DNA from: Pseudomonas fluorescens
GTDB taxonomy: Bacteria > Pseudomonadota > Gammaproteobacteria > Pseudomonadales > Pseudomonadaceae
Length of the DNA stretch: 64,000 bases
NCBI RefSeq assembly: GCF_019212185.1
Contig: NZ_CP078138.1
Location: forward strand, 2,772,501-2,836,500
Reading direction: 5' to 3'
The position numbers were made by a program, and so were the translations under genes. The notes under the pieces are model-generated. The model made no database searches and was not told where the DNA came from. It saw only the letters and a program-made list of their open reading frames with translations. Numbering within the stretch: the first letter of the stretch is position 1; the number at the start of each line of letters is the position of its first letter. Shown here in pieces: positions 46,906 through 54,020 of this stretch.

Positions 46906-47784
46906 ATGCGCCGTCCCACCTTCGATCTCGAGGTATTGCGGACCTTCGTCACCGGCGTCGAGTACAACAGTTTTGCCAAGGCGGCGGATCGACTTGGTCG
47001 GTCGACGTCTGCGGTCAGCGCCCAAATGAAGAAACTCGAAGAACAGGTCGGTACGCCGATATTGGCCAAATCCGGGCGCGGACTGGTCCTGACCGCCATG
47101 GGGGAAACACTGCTCAGCCATGCCCGTCGGCTGCTGGAGCTGAACGATGGGATCTTCCAGACGCTGCGCGAAAACCAGACCGCCGGGACCCTGCGTCTGG
47201 GGCTGCAAGAGGACTTCGGGGAACATTTCCTGAGCGATATCCTGCGACGCTTCGTGCAGACGTATCCACGGGTCAATCTCGAAATCCGGATCGCCCGAAA
47301 TGCCGAACTCCTTGCTCTGGTCGAAAGCGCCGGTCTGGACCTGGCGTTGGCCTGGGACACCGGGCACTTGCCGCCTCATGCCACACGGCTGGGCGAAACC
47401 CCGATGCACTGGATCGGAGCCCGCGATCGGCCACAGGCATCAACCCTGGATAACGCGCCGTTACCCTTGATCCTGTTTGACGCGCCTTGCGTAATGCGCA
47501 GCACCGCCACCCAGGCGCTGGATGGCGCAAAAATACCCTGGCGGATTGCCCTGACCAGCCCCAGCGTCGGTGGTCTGTGGGCAGCGGTCGCCGCCGGACT
47601 GGGGCTGACGCTGCGCACCCGGATCGGACTGCCGTCCCATCTCAGCGTAGTCTCGGGCCTGCCCGCGCTGCCAAGCCTTGGCTATGTGCTGCACAGCAGT
47701 GGCGAAGAACTGCCACCTGCTGCCCGGTTTTTGGCTGCATTGATCAAGACGAGTCTGCAAGAACAGGCATTCGTTTCTCGATGA
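46906..47784 (+). CDS. LysR-family transcriptional regulator
   Basis: About 292 residues from the ATG at 46906; a GTG four codons earlier is possible. N-terminal wHTH (FDLEVLRTFVTGVEYNSFAK, then RLGRSTSAVSAQMKKLEE) and a LysR substrate-binding domain. It is divergent from the CMD-tautomerase pair with a 107-nt gap, the standard arrangement for a LysR activator of its neighbour. Confidence 0.92.
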   Translation: MRRPTFDLEVLRTFVTGVEYNSFAKAADRLGRSTSAVSAQMKKLEEQVGTPILAKSGRGLVLTAMGETLLSHARRLLELNDGIFQTLRENQTAGTLRLGLQEDFGEHFLSDILRRFVQTYPRVNLEIRIARNAELLALVESAGLDLALAWDTGHLPPHATRLGETPMHWIGARDRPQASTLDNAPLPLILFDAPCVMRSTATQALDGAKIPWRIALTSPSVGGLWAAVAAGLGLTLRTRIGLPSHLSVVSGLPALPSLGYVLHSSGEELPPAARFLAALIKTSLQEQAFVSR

Positions 47785-47800
47785 CGAGCTGAAGGAGGAG

Positions 47801-48184
47801 TCAAGCGTGTTCGGCGGACAGCCCGCAGGTCAAGATGGCCAAGGCAATCGCCACGATGAACAGCGCCGGCACGTCACCGACCAAGTGCCCCATCTGCGCT
47901 GGCTGGGTGAGCGCCTGGACAGCCATGATCGCCCCGTGTACGGCGCTGGACCACACGGTGAACCAGATCAGGCTCAGATTGGCCAAGGGGTCACGTGCGG
48001 ATCGAATGAGGAAAACCCCAAGGGTGGCGTAGAGGCCAACGATCATCATCGGGTAGTCCGAGTGACCGTCGTGCCAGGCCCAGCCGGACGGCCAAAGCAA
48101 CATGAGCGGGTAGAGCGCAAGGCACGCCAGGCCAGTCAAGACCAGCGCGATGCGCAAATACCTGAGGCAATCGACGGCGGTCAT
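47801..48184 (-). CDS. Small four-span membrane protein of unknown function
   Basis: A 127-residue protein with four hydrophobic stretches: LRIALVLTGLACLALYPLML, MMIVGLYATLGVFLI, SLIWFTVWSSAVHGAIMAV and ALFIVAIALAILTCGL. The WHDGHSDYPMMIVGLYA segment looks conserved in a small family often annotated as DUF6632 (from memory, unchecked). It is convergent with the LysR gene. No function is assigned. Confidence 0.75.
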   Translation of the reverse strand: MTAVDCLRYLRIALVLTGLACLALYPLMLLWPSGWAWHDGHSDYPMMIVGLYATLGVFLIRSARDPLANLSLIWFTVWSSAVHGAIMAVQALTQPAQMGHLVGDVPALFIVAIALAILTCGLSAEHA

Positions 48185-48486
48185 GGCGGACTCCTCTGTG
48201 GGCCAGACGTCGAATCAACCCCAAGTGGGCTATTGACGTCTTCACGAGCTGTTGGACCGAGATGTAGACCAAGAATAGCTACCACCCACAATTGGCGAGA
48301 ACAAAATAACCCTACTCACTGGCCGGACTTCACTTGTGGTTTCAATGTGTCGTGACAGGTAGAAAACGGCCGATTTCTGCCGGTCGCGACCGGCAGCTGC
48401 CGACCCGAAGCGGACTCTGACCAGCATTTGGTTAAGGGGGGCTTTAGCCCGTCCCATTGAGCGAAGTGAACGATTTGAACCAGTTG
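48185..48486. other. Intergenic stretch with an 18-bp palindrome and the attC end of a cassette
   Basis: Contains a perfect palindrome TGCCGGTCGCGACCGGCA at 48378-48395. Around it is a sequence (AGAAAACGGCCGATTTCTGC and CGACCCGAAGCGGACTCTGA) that recurs in modified form near 24075-24180. From 48425 rightwards the DNA belongs to the integron cassette. The left part holds the promoter of the small membrane protein gene (start 48184). Confidence 0.6.
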
Positions 48487-48492
48487 TTATGC
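48425..48492 (-). repeat. attC recombination site of the cassette
   Basis: On the minus strand: R'' core GCATAAC (48492-48486), then L'' region (AACTGGTTCAAA), a central arm (CGTTCACTTCGCTCAATGGGA), GGGCTAAAGCCC, and L' (TTAACCAAAT) ending in G at 48425. The outer parts pair (CTGGTT with AACCA). Length is about 68 nt, 74 with the TTATGC end restored, within the normal attC range. The gene's stop codon TAA lies inside R'', as in many cassettes. Confidence 0.7.
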
Positions 48493-48924
48493 ATGTTTTA
48501 CTAGCCGTTTCTTTAAATGATACAGGTTAGTCCCGATTGGGCGATCCTCAAGAACACCATAAATCTCATATCCATGCCGCTCATAGAACTTTTTAGCATC
48601 AACGGTTTTTAAGAATGCAACTACTGCTCCATTGTTGGCACCAATCGCTTCTGCTTTTTCCAAAAGCATAGATCCTACTTTTTTACCGCGATGAGATTCC
48701 TTAACCCAAAAGGTGTCAATTTCTAAGCCATCCCAGTAACAGTTACAGCTTATTGCACCGATGTAGTCGCCTACTTCATCGTGTGCAACCACCATAAATA
48801 TTTTATCTTCCGATTCTGGTGGCAGATTTGGATATTGAATTCGAAGATATTCTGAAAACCTATTATTCAGAACTCCTTTATCCTTTTCTGTTGGAGAACC
48901 CAATACATCAATCTTGATTTCCAT
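48487..48924 (-). CDS. GNAT-family N-acetyltransferase carried by the cassette
   Basis: A 145-residue GNAT protein starting at ATG 48924 with AAGGAGC six bases upstream. Acetyl-CoA-binding motif A is visible in FWVKESHRGKKVGSMLLEKA (R/Q-x-x-G-x-G/S form), preceded by the strand GAISCNCYWDGLEIDTF and followed by AKKFYERHGYEIYGV. Codon use is AT-rich and unlike its neighbours, and the stop lies within the attC core. This is a frequent type of cassette gene; the acetyl acceptor (drug, protein or small molecule) is unknown. Confidence 0.9.
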   Translation of the reverse strand: MEIKIDVLGSPTEKDKGVLNNRFSEYLRIQYPNLPPESEDKIFMVVAHDEVGDYIGAISCNCYWDGLEIDTFWVKESHRGKKVGSMLLEKAEAIGANNGAVVAFLKTVDAKKFYERHGYEIYGVLEDRPIGTNLYHLKKRLVKHA

Positions 48925-49117
48925 TTTATTGCTCCTTAAATTCAACTTTTAGATGCCGAACGGCTTTTGGCATAACATCCTATGTTCATGCGTAATCCAT
49001 TGAGCAATCAAAAAATCGACATTGTAAACGCGACATCAAGAAGGGGGAAAACGACATATTACTTAGCACATTACTGACGTGTTAGCTGCGTGTCCATGGT
49101 CTGCTTTTGGCCGGATA

Positions 49118-49142
49118 GCGACGGTCTGGCTCAGACCGTCGC
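49118..49142. terminator. Perfect 11-bp hairpin after the recombinase gene
   Basis: GCGACGGTCTG (49118-49128) pairs with CAGACCGTCGC (49132-49142) around a 3-nt loop, 8 nt beyond the recombinase stop codon. It may terminate transcription or be a recombination-associated structure. No T-run follows. Confidence 0.5.
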
Positions 49143-49150
49143 AGTGTTGG

Positions 49151-49771
49151 TTAAACCTCTGTCTGCTCCGCCATTTCCAAAGCATCATCGACCTCGATGC
49201 CCAAGTACCTGACAGTGCTTTCGAGTTTCGTATGACCAAGCAGGCGTTGGACAGCTCTCAGATTCTTCGTCCTGCGATAGATCAACGATGCCTTGGTTCG
49301 CCGTAGCGTGTGAGTACCGTACATGGTTGGGTCAAGGCCAATCGCGGCCACCCACGCTTTGACTATTCGAGCGTACTGTCTGGTGGAAAGATGGTCTGAG
49401 TCGTGCAAGCGGCTCGGAAACAAAAAATCCTCGCTTCGGAGACGCGCCCGATGCCTCCAAGCTTCCAATACCGTTCGGGTTTGTTCAGTGATTTCGAATT
49501 GCACTGGATGCTGAGTTTTCTGCTGCATCACGATGGCCCGTGACGACACATGCTCCCCATGGGCGATGTCTCGGACTCGCCGCTTGGTTAAGTCACAGGC
49601 ACGTAGTTTGCTGTCGATGGCCAAGTTGAAAAGCGCCAAATCACGTGTCTTCTCTGCAAGCTGGCGTCTGATCCGGATGGCCCAGATATCTCTGATTCGG
49701 AGCGGGGCTTTCTGCCCGACAAGCTTTCCCTTGTTCCAAGGCTGATGGCGGGATCTAGTAGCGGTATTCAT
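49151..49771 (-). CDS. Minimal tyrosine recombinase (FimB/FimE-size)
   Basis: A 206-residue site-specific recombinase consisting of little more than the catalytic domain. Readable catalytic positions: Arg in SKLRACDL, HxxR in GTHTLRRTKAS, the second His in LLGHTKLEST, and the nucleophile Tyr in VRYLGI. The N-terminal SAM-like DNA-binding domain of ordinary integrases is absent, and so is the extra helix insertion of IntI, so it is not an integron integrase. The length and plan match FimB/FimE-type inverting recombinases. It is transcribed towards the cassette; whether the two are functionally connected is unknown. Confidence 0.88.
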   Translation of the reverse strand: MNTATRSRHQPWNKGKLVGQKAPLRIRDIWAIRIRRQLAEKTRDLALFNLAIDSKLRACDLTKRRVRDIAHGEHVSSRAIVMQQKTQHPVQFEITEQTRTVLEAWRHRARLRSEDFLFPSRLHDSDHLSTRQYARIVKAWVAAIGLDPTMYGTHTLRRTKASLIYRRTKNLRAVQRLLGHTKLESTVRYLGIEVDDALEMAEQTEV

Positions 49772-50127
49772 GGCGTGTGCATTTGGACAGCGAAAACATC
49801 GGTGACCGCAGCCTTGTCCGTAGTGATACCGAAGGCGTACTCATCGTTCGTCAAGCGCTTGGGGCATGGTTTGCGCATCAGAAAAGTACGCGTCCGAGAT
49901 TGAAATCTTTACTTTTAGCAGAGGCTTCCAGGCGCGGACTTCACGTAGCAGCGTGCAAAAAAGGCGTTTTCACCCGTCAATGGTCAGGCAGTTTGTGCAG
50001 GCCGACTTTTTCAACAGAATCGGCCGAATTCAGCCTGTCGCCAAAAGCTGAAGTCGGCCAATAACCTTCAGTCGCTCAAACCACCATATAACGCTGGTTT
50101 GCAACGTCCCAGGCATCTCAAAACAAC
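49772..50127. other. Gene-free stretch upstream of the recombinase
   Basis: About 356 nt. Short open frames here carry no recognisable motif. At 50007-50060 GGCCGACTTTTTCAACAG and GAAGTCGGCC form a loose inverted pattern that resembles mobile-element remnants. It should contain the recombinase promoter. Nothing further could be named. Confidence 0.45.
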
Positions 50128-51027
50128 TCACTCTGTCGAAGCCACAGCTCCCTTCCTGCCCAGGCGAATCAATTCGTTGGAGAAACACAGCCCGGCGATG
50201 ATCAGCGTCGCCCCCGCGTACAGGCTGTCGCGGGGTACTTCGTTGAGCGCGACAAACGCCAGCAGGGCAGCGAACAGGGGTTCGGTGAGCTCCAGTGCCT
50301 GTACCTGGGAGGGCTTGAGATACTCGATGGCTTTGGTGGTGCAGAAGAAACCGAGGATGGTCGGCAGCGTGGCCAGGGCCAGCAGGGCGGCGATTGCCAA
50401 CGGCGACAGCTCGCCGATCGCGAAACCATCGGCCGCCGCCGGCATCAGCAGGTACAGGCTGCCAAAGAACAGCAATTGGCGGGTGAAGTGCAGTCCTCCG
50501 GACACGCCCATCCGCTTCATGGCCACCGAAAAGGCCCCATAGCCGCAGCCGCCCATGGCGGCGAGCGCGGCACCTTGCAGGGTAAAGCCTTGCTGCAGGT
50601 CGGCGCCGAAGATTACCGCGATCCCGGCGATCGCCAGTGCGGCGCCGACGGTGGCGTTGGCGGTGATGGCGTCCTTAAGAAACATCCGCCCCAGAATAAT
50701 CGAGGAGATCGACGCGCTGGCCATCAGTATCACCACCACACCGGCGGCCGCGTAGTGTCGGTAGGCGGCGGTTTCGAAATGGAACAGCACAAAGATGCCG
50801 AGGAATGCGCAGATGGCCGACTGAGTCCATTTAATCGACGGCCCCGGACGCCTGAGGAAAAACAACAGGCTCGACAGCAGCAGGCAACCCAAAACGGTCT
50901 TGATGAAAGCCACACTGCTGGCGCTGAAACCACTGCTCATCAGTACTTTGCTGAGTACACCGATGGTGGCGTTCAGTGCCGCAGCGCAGAGCGCAAAGAC
51001 GACGCCTTTGCTGAAAGTCGATTGCAT
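50128..51027 (-). CDS. EamA/DMT-family transporter
   Basis: A 299-residue membrane protein with about ten spans arranged as two EamA repeats. The second repeat includes AALAAMGGCGYGAFSVAMKR and LELTEPLFAALLAFVALNEV, the typical proline/glutamate-bearing last helices. Such proteins export metabolites or amino acids. It is upstream of, and separate from, the recombinase. Confidence 0.9.
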   Translation of the reverse strand: MQSTFSKGVVFALCAAALNATIGVLSKVLMSSGFSASSVAFIKTVLGCLLLSSLLFFLRRPGPSIKWTQSAICAFLGIFVLFHFETAAYRHYAAAGVVVILMASASISSIILGRMFLKDAITANATVGAALAIAGIAVIFGADLQQGFTLQGAALAAMGGCGYGAFSVAMKRMGVSGGLHFTRQLLFFGSLYLLMPAAADGFAIGELSPLAIAALLALATLPTILGFFCTTKAIEYLKPSQVQALELTEPLFAALLAFVALNEVPRDSLYAGATLIIAGLCFSNELIRLGRKGAVASTE

Positions 51028-51106
51028 GGATAACGATCCCTGTTGTTGATGGTTTATTCGGTGGAATGCCGCTCTGGATCGACGGCGTTGAGGTGCGAAT
51101 CAGCCG

Positions 51107-52186
51107 TCAGCGGGCCTGGCCCTTGGCGACGTAATACAAATTGACGAACCTCGCCGTGTGCAGCACCGACTGACCTATATCCGGTTTGGCGATGCCATGC
51201 CGCTTGGCAAATTGCTCGAGCGCCGTGGTATCAAATCGAGTGGTCTGGATAAAGTCCAGGGCTTCGGGTTTTGAGTTGAGGCATCGCGCAACGGGCGCAA
51301 TGCTCAGGAGCAGCTTCAGCACGGGCAGCGGAATGTGGTACCGGGGAGATTTCACGCCAACGGGTCGTGCCACCTGTACCAGTAGTTCACGCAAGTTGGG
51401 CGTCTGGTCATCCAGCGCCAGCAACTCCTGACCCGCCATGGCCGGATCAAACGCACTCACCGCCACCAGCTCGACCAGGTGATCCACAGTCACCAGGGGC
51501 AGCCAATGCCTGGCGCTGCCGGGCACTGCCGTGAGTTTTCCCTGCACCAGGTTGCGGATCAGGTCCACCAGCGGCTGACCTTCAAGAATATGCCCGGTGC
51601 GGCTGTGACCACAGACCGTGGAAGGGTGGACCACGGTGATCTCGCCGCCCTTGGCCGCCATCAGCTCGAGGGTCGCGAAATGCGCCTCCAGCTTACTGCC
51701 CTCATAACCACCGACGCGCCGGTACACGGCAGACCAATCGGTGCGCTGCGGATGATGAGGATCAATGCCGATGCGTTGCAGGTGCTGATGATTTTTCAGC
51801 ATGTAGCCGCCGATCATCACCATCCGGCTGTGTTGCTCAGCCGCCAGCAACGCCACGCGCTTTGCCCCTTGAACATTCACCGCTCGTGATTGCTCGACGG
51901 TAAGCCCCCAGGCGAAATGAGCGCCGAGGTGGAACACCACGACGGCCTGCCTCAGCACTTCCCGGTCAGCCAGACTCAGTCCCAGGTTGTCCTGTTCGAG
52001 ATCGCCCGCCACAGCAAAAATTCGCCTGCCGCTGCCGCCCAACTGGTCGACTTGCTCGCGCAGGGCTGCCAGTCGCTCGGGGCGGCGCATCAACACCCGA
52101 ACGGTGTGACCTTTTGCACTCAGGTTCGCCAGCAAATGTTGACCGATGAAGCCGGTCCCCCCGGTGACAAAGCACTCCACGCTCAT
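51107..52186 (-). CDS. NAD(P)-dependent epimerase/dehydratase-family oxidoreductase
   Basis: A 359-residue extended short-chain dehydrogenase. The N-terminal nucleotide motif is FVTGGTGFIGQHLL; the catalytic YxxxK is in GGYEGSKLEAH; TVCGHSRTG follows. The substrate could be a nucleotide sugar, steroid-like or other secondary alcohol. It is divergent from a MerR-type regulator whose promoter-like element at 52218-52248 points into it. Confidence 0.88.
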   Translation of the reverse strand: MSVECFVTGGTGFIGQHLLANLSAKGHTVRVLMRRPERLAALREQVDQLGGSGRRIFAVAGDLEQDNLGLSLADREVLRQAVVVFHLGAHFAWGLTVEQSRAVNVQGAKRVALLAAEQHSRMVMIGGYMLKNHQHLQRIGIDPHHPQRTDWSAVYRRVGGYEGSKLEAHFATLELMAAKGGEITVVHPSTVCGHSRTGHILEGQPLVDLIRNLVQGKLTAVPGSARHWLPLVTVDHLVELVAVSAFDPAMAGQELLALDDQTPNLRELLVQVARPVGVKSPRYHIPLPVLKLLLSIAPVARCLNSKPEALDFIQTTRFDTTALEQFAKRHGIAKPDIGQSVLHTARFVNLYYVAKGQAR

Positions 52187-52217
52187 TTTCCAGCTCCTGT
52201 TTAAGGTTAGAAATCAA

Positions 52218-52248
52218 GCGTAAACTATCGACCCAACTCTACAGTCAA
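52218..52248 (-). promoter_or_regulatory. MerR-type promoter with 19-bp spacer driving the epimerase gene
   Basis: On the minus strand TTGACT (52248-52243) and TTACGC (52223-52218) are separated by 19 bp, longer than the optimal 17, as in promoters activated by MerR proteins through DNA untwisting. Within the spacer GTAGAGT and AGTTTAC form an imperfect inverted repeat. It ends 32 nt upstream of the epimerase ATG and lies just outside the MerR start. Confidence 0.55.
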
Positions 52249-52260
52249 GCGGTGTTTTTC

Positions 52261-52650
52261 ATGAAAATCGGCGAACTCGAGGCCCGCAGCGGCGCCAGCC
52301 GTCACACGTTGCGTTACTACGAACAAATCGGTCTGATCTCAGCGCTGCGGCAAACCAACAACTACCGTCGTTACACCGAACAAACCCTGCAGGATCTGGT
52401 GTTTATCCAGCGTGCGCAAAGCATGGGTTTTTCCCTGGGGGAAATCGGCGAGATCCTGCAGGCCCAGCGCAACCAGCTGATCGATTGTGCTGAAGGCGCC
52501 AAGCTGATTGAAAGGAAGATGGCGCAAATCAAAGAGAAAATTGCCAACTTCCAAAGCATCTATCGCTATCTGGATCAGGAGCGCTTGAACCTTGAGGCCA
52601 GTGCTGCCAGGCAACTTGAGCTGCAGCGGTTGAACAGTGCTGCCAACTGA
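52261..52650 (+). CDS. MerR-family transcriptional regulator
   Basis: A 129-residue regulator from ATG 52261 (MKIGELEARSG); a GTG three codons upstream is possible. The N-terminal wHTH has SRHTLRYYEQIGLI; a long dimerisation coiled coil follows (GAKLIERKMAQIKEKIANFQ). The C-terminus is short with no metal-binding cysteine pair, so it likely senses an organic compound or redox state. It is divergent from the epimerase gene, its probable target. Confidence 0.9.
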   Translation: MKIGELEARSGASRHTLRYYEQIGLISALRQTNNYRRYTEQTLQDLVFIQRAQSMGFSLGEIGEILQAQRNQLIDCAEGAKLIERKMAQIKEKIANFQSIYRYLDQERLNLEASAARQLELQRLNSAAN

Positions 52651-52751
52651 ACGGTCAGCTTCTGGAAAGATCGCGCTGCGGCCTGTCTCCGCTTTCAAAC
52701 AATTTTGAAGATCCCACTCCTCACAGCACCGGGTTGCCAGGCTTTTTCCTT

Positions 52752-53792
52752 TTAAGGCGTCCGCGGCGCAGCCTTCGCCAGAAAATCAGTCACCAACCCC
52801 ACCACCTCCCGCTGAATCTCCTCCCGCGACCGTGCGTTCTCGCCATCCCGGCAAATGATTCCATCACCCGGTGCATCTTCTTCCAGCATTTCAATGGCGC
52901 CCGGTTTGCAAATCGACGCGAAGCTGAAGTGAGTGGCGTCTTTGATCTCGACATAACGGGTGCTGGCCGCTGGCAGGCGTTTGGCCAGGTCGGCGGATTC
53001 CAGTTGCGCGGGTAGATCGTCGGAGGGGGCGCCGGCGGCAATCACCAGGGTCGGCACCGGCAGCGTCGCGAGGCTGGCGTCGGTCATGCCGCGTGACAGG
53101 CCGAGGTCCAGCGAGACGATGGCGGTGACTGCCGGGTAGCGTCTGTCCGCCGCCAACTGGGCCTTTGCCTGCGCGGTGCTGGCGGGGCTCATCTGTTGGT
53201 AGACCCTGCAACTGCTGAGATTCGTATGGACTTTGCAGTCCTCGGCGAAACGCTCGGGGTCGAAACGTGCGCCAGCAATCTCCAGTGCGGTCCAGCCACC
53301 GAGGGAGTGGCCGACCACGGCAATGCGCTGCGGTGCGACCGTGCCAAATTGCTTGGGCTTTGCCTGCACCGCTTCGATCGCTCGACGCAGGTCAATCGGC
53401 CGTTGCCACAACTGCGCTGCGGCTTGCGGGCTGCGGTCGTGGGTGGTGCTGCCGGGATGATTGACTGCCGCGACGATGTAGCCCTGATCGGCCAGGGCCG
53501 TGGCGAGCCACATCTGGTTGGTCCAATTGCCGCGATAACCGTGGGACAGCACCACCAACGGATGCTCGCCAACGGTCGGTGGCGCGTCGCGCACGGCAGA
53601 GGCACTGACGAACACCGGGTTGTCGTCGATCAATTGTGCCTTTGCAGTGGTGTTCGCCGGGTACCAGACCACCATTTCCAGCGGCCGCTGTGGGTCCGCC
53701 AGGGTGGTGCGGTAAAAGGCGATGGGGTGGGTGTCAGCGAGGGTGGTGGCAGACAGGCCGATCAGCAGCAGGGCGCCGAGAGCTGTTTTCAA
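52752..53792 (-). CDS. Exported alpha/beta hydrolase (PAF acetylhydrolase/dienelactone-hydrolase-like)
   Basis: About 346 residues from a TTG start at 53792 with AGGAAG upstream; this gives a clean signal peptide (LGALLLIGLSATTLA), whereas longer readings place charged residues in front of it. The serine nucleophile is in VVGHSLGGWTA; HPLVVLSHGYRGN forms the oxyanion region; a catalytic His is in DATHFSF. Two cysteines (EDCKVHTNLSSC) may form a periplasmic disulfide. It probably hydrolyses an ester or lactone outside the cytoplasm. It is convergent with the MerR gene and divergent from the NRPS operon. Confidence 0.85.
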   Translation of the reverse strand: MKTALGALLLIGLSATTLADTHPIAFYRTTLADPQRPLEMVVWYPANTTAKAQLIDDNPVFVSASAVRDAPPTVGEHPLVVLSHGYRGNWTNQMWLATALADQGYIVAAVNHPGSTTHDRSPQAAAQLWQRPIDLRRAIEAVQAKPKQFGTVAPQRIAVVGHSLGGWTALEIAGARFDPERFAEDCKVHTNLSSCRVYQQMSPASTAQAKAQLAADRRYPAVTAIVSLDLGLSRGMTDASLATLPVPTLVIAAGAPSDDLPAQLESADLAKRLPAASTRYVEIKDATHFSFASICKPGAIEMLEEDAPGDGIICRDGENARSREEIQREVVGLVTDFLAKAAPRTP

Positions 53793-53946
53793 TGTTGATT
53801 CTTCCTTGATTGCATAGGGTGGTTTCAGGTGAAACGCCCGGCAGATTCGCATAAGCCGAGGTTACTGGCGAATCCTCCTACGCATTACCACGAACATCGT
53901 TCAGCAAGGTGCTAACGACGTAAAACCGAGAGCCTTGAACTCAATT

Positions 53947-53965
53947 GACATTAATTATCATTTGC
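53947..53965 (+). promoter_or_regulatory. Probable Fur box in front of the NRPS operon
   Basis: GACATTAATTATCATTTGC matches the 19-bp Fur consensus at 13 of 19 positions by direct comparison and lies in a short AT-rich patch about 55 nt before the NRPS start. It is weaker than the box at 29701, but the downstream receptor and exporter genes make iron control likely. Confidence 0.6.
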
Positions 53966-54020
53966 TCCTAAGATCGCATCCGCAAAACTGGTCGGGTTTT
54001 TTAGGGACATCTGAGTGCCG

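Larger units (their letters stand above)
48425..48975 (-). mobile_element. Solitary integron gene cassette
   Basis: Read on the minus strand, the cassette runs from the crossover G|TTATGC (GTTATGC at 48976-48970) through one open frame to an attC ending ...AACCAAATG at 48425. The six bases after the 5' crossover, TTATGC, are the exact complement of the R'' core GCATAA(C) at the head of attC, as expected when both derive from one circular cassette. The cassette is about 550 bp, carries one promoterless-looking gene, and its base composition is far more AT-rich than the flanks. No integron integrase is present in the window. Confidence 0.72.

Noticed and set aside
48976-49150. A second, upstream attC belonging to a preceding cassette
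   Set aside because: A GTTATGC core is present at the junction and GCTCAATGG occurs nearby, but no convincing R''/L'' partner at attC distance was found.
49777-50064. 95-codon plus-strand frame upstream of the recombinase
   Set aside because: No RBS or family resemblance; overlaps likely promoter and repeat remnants.
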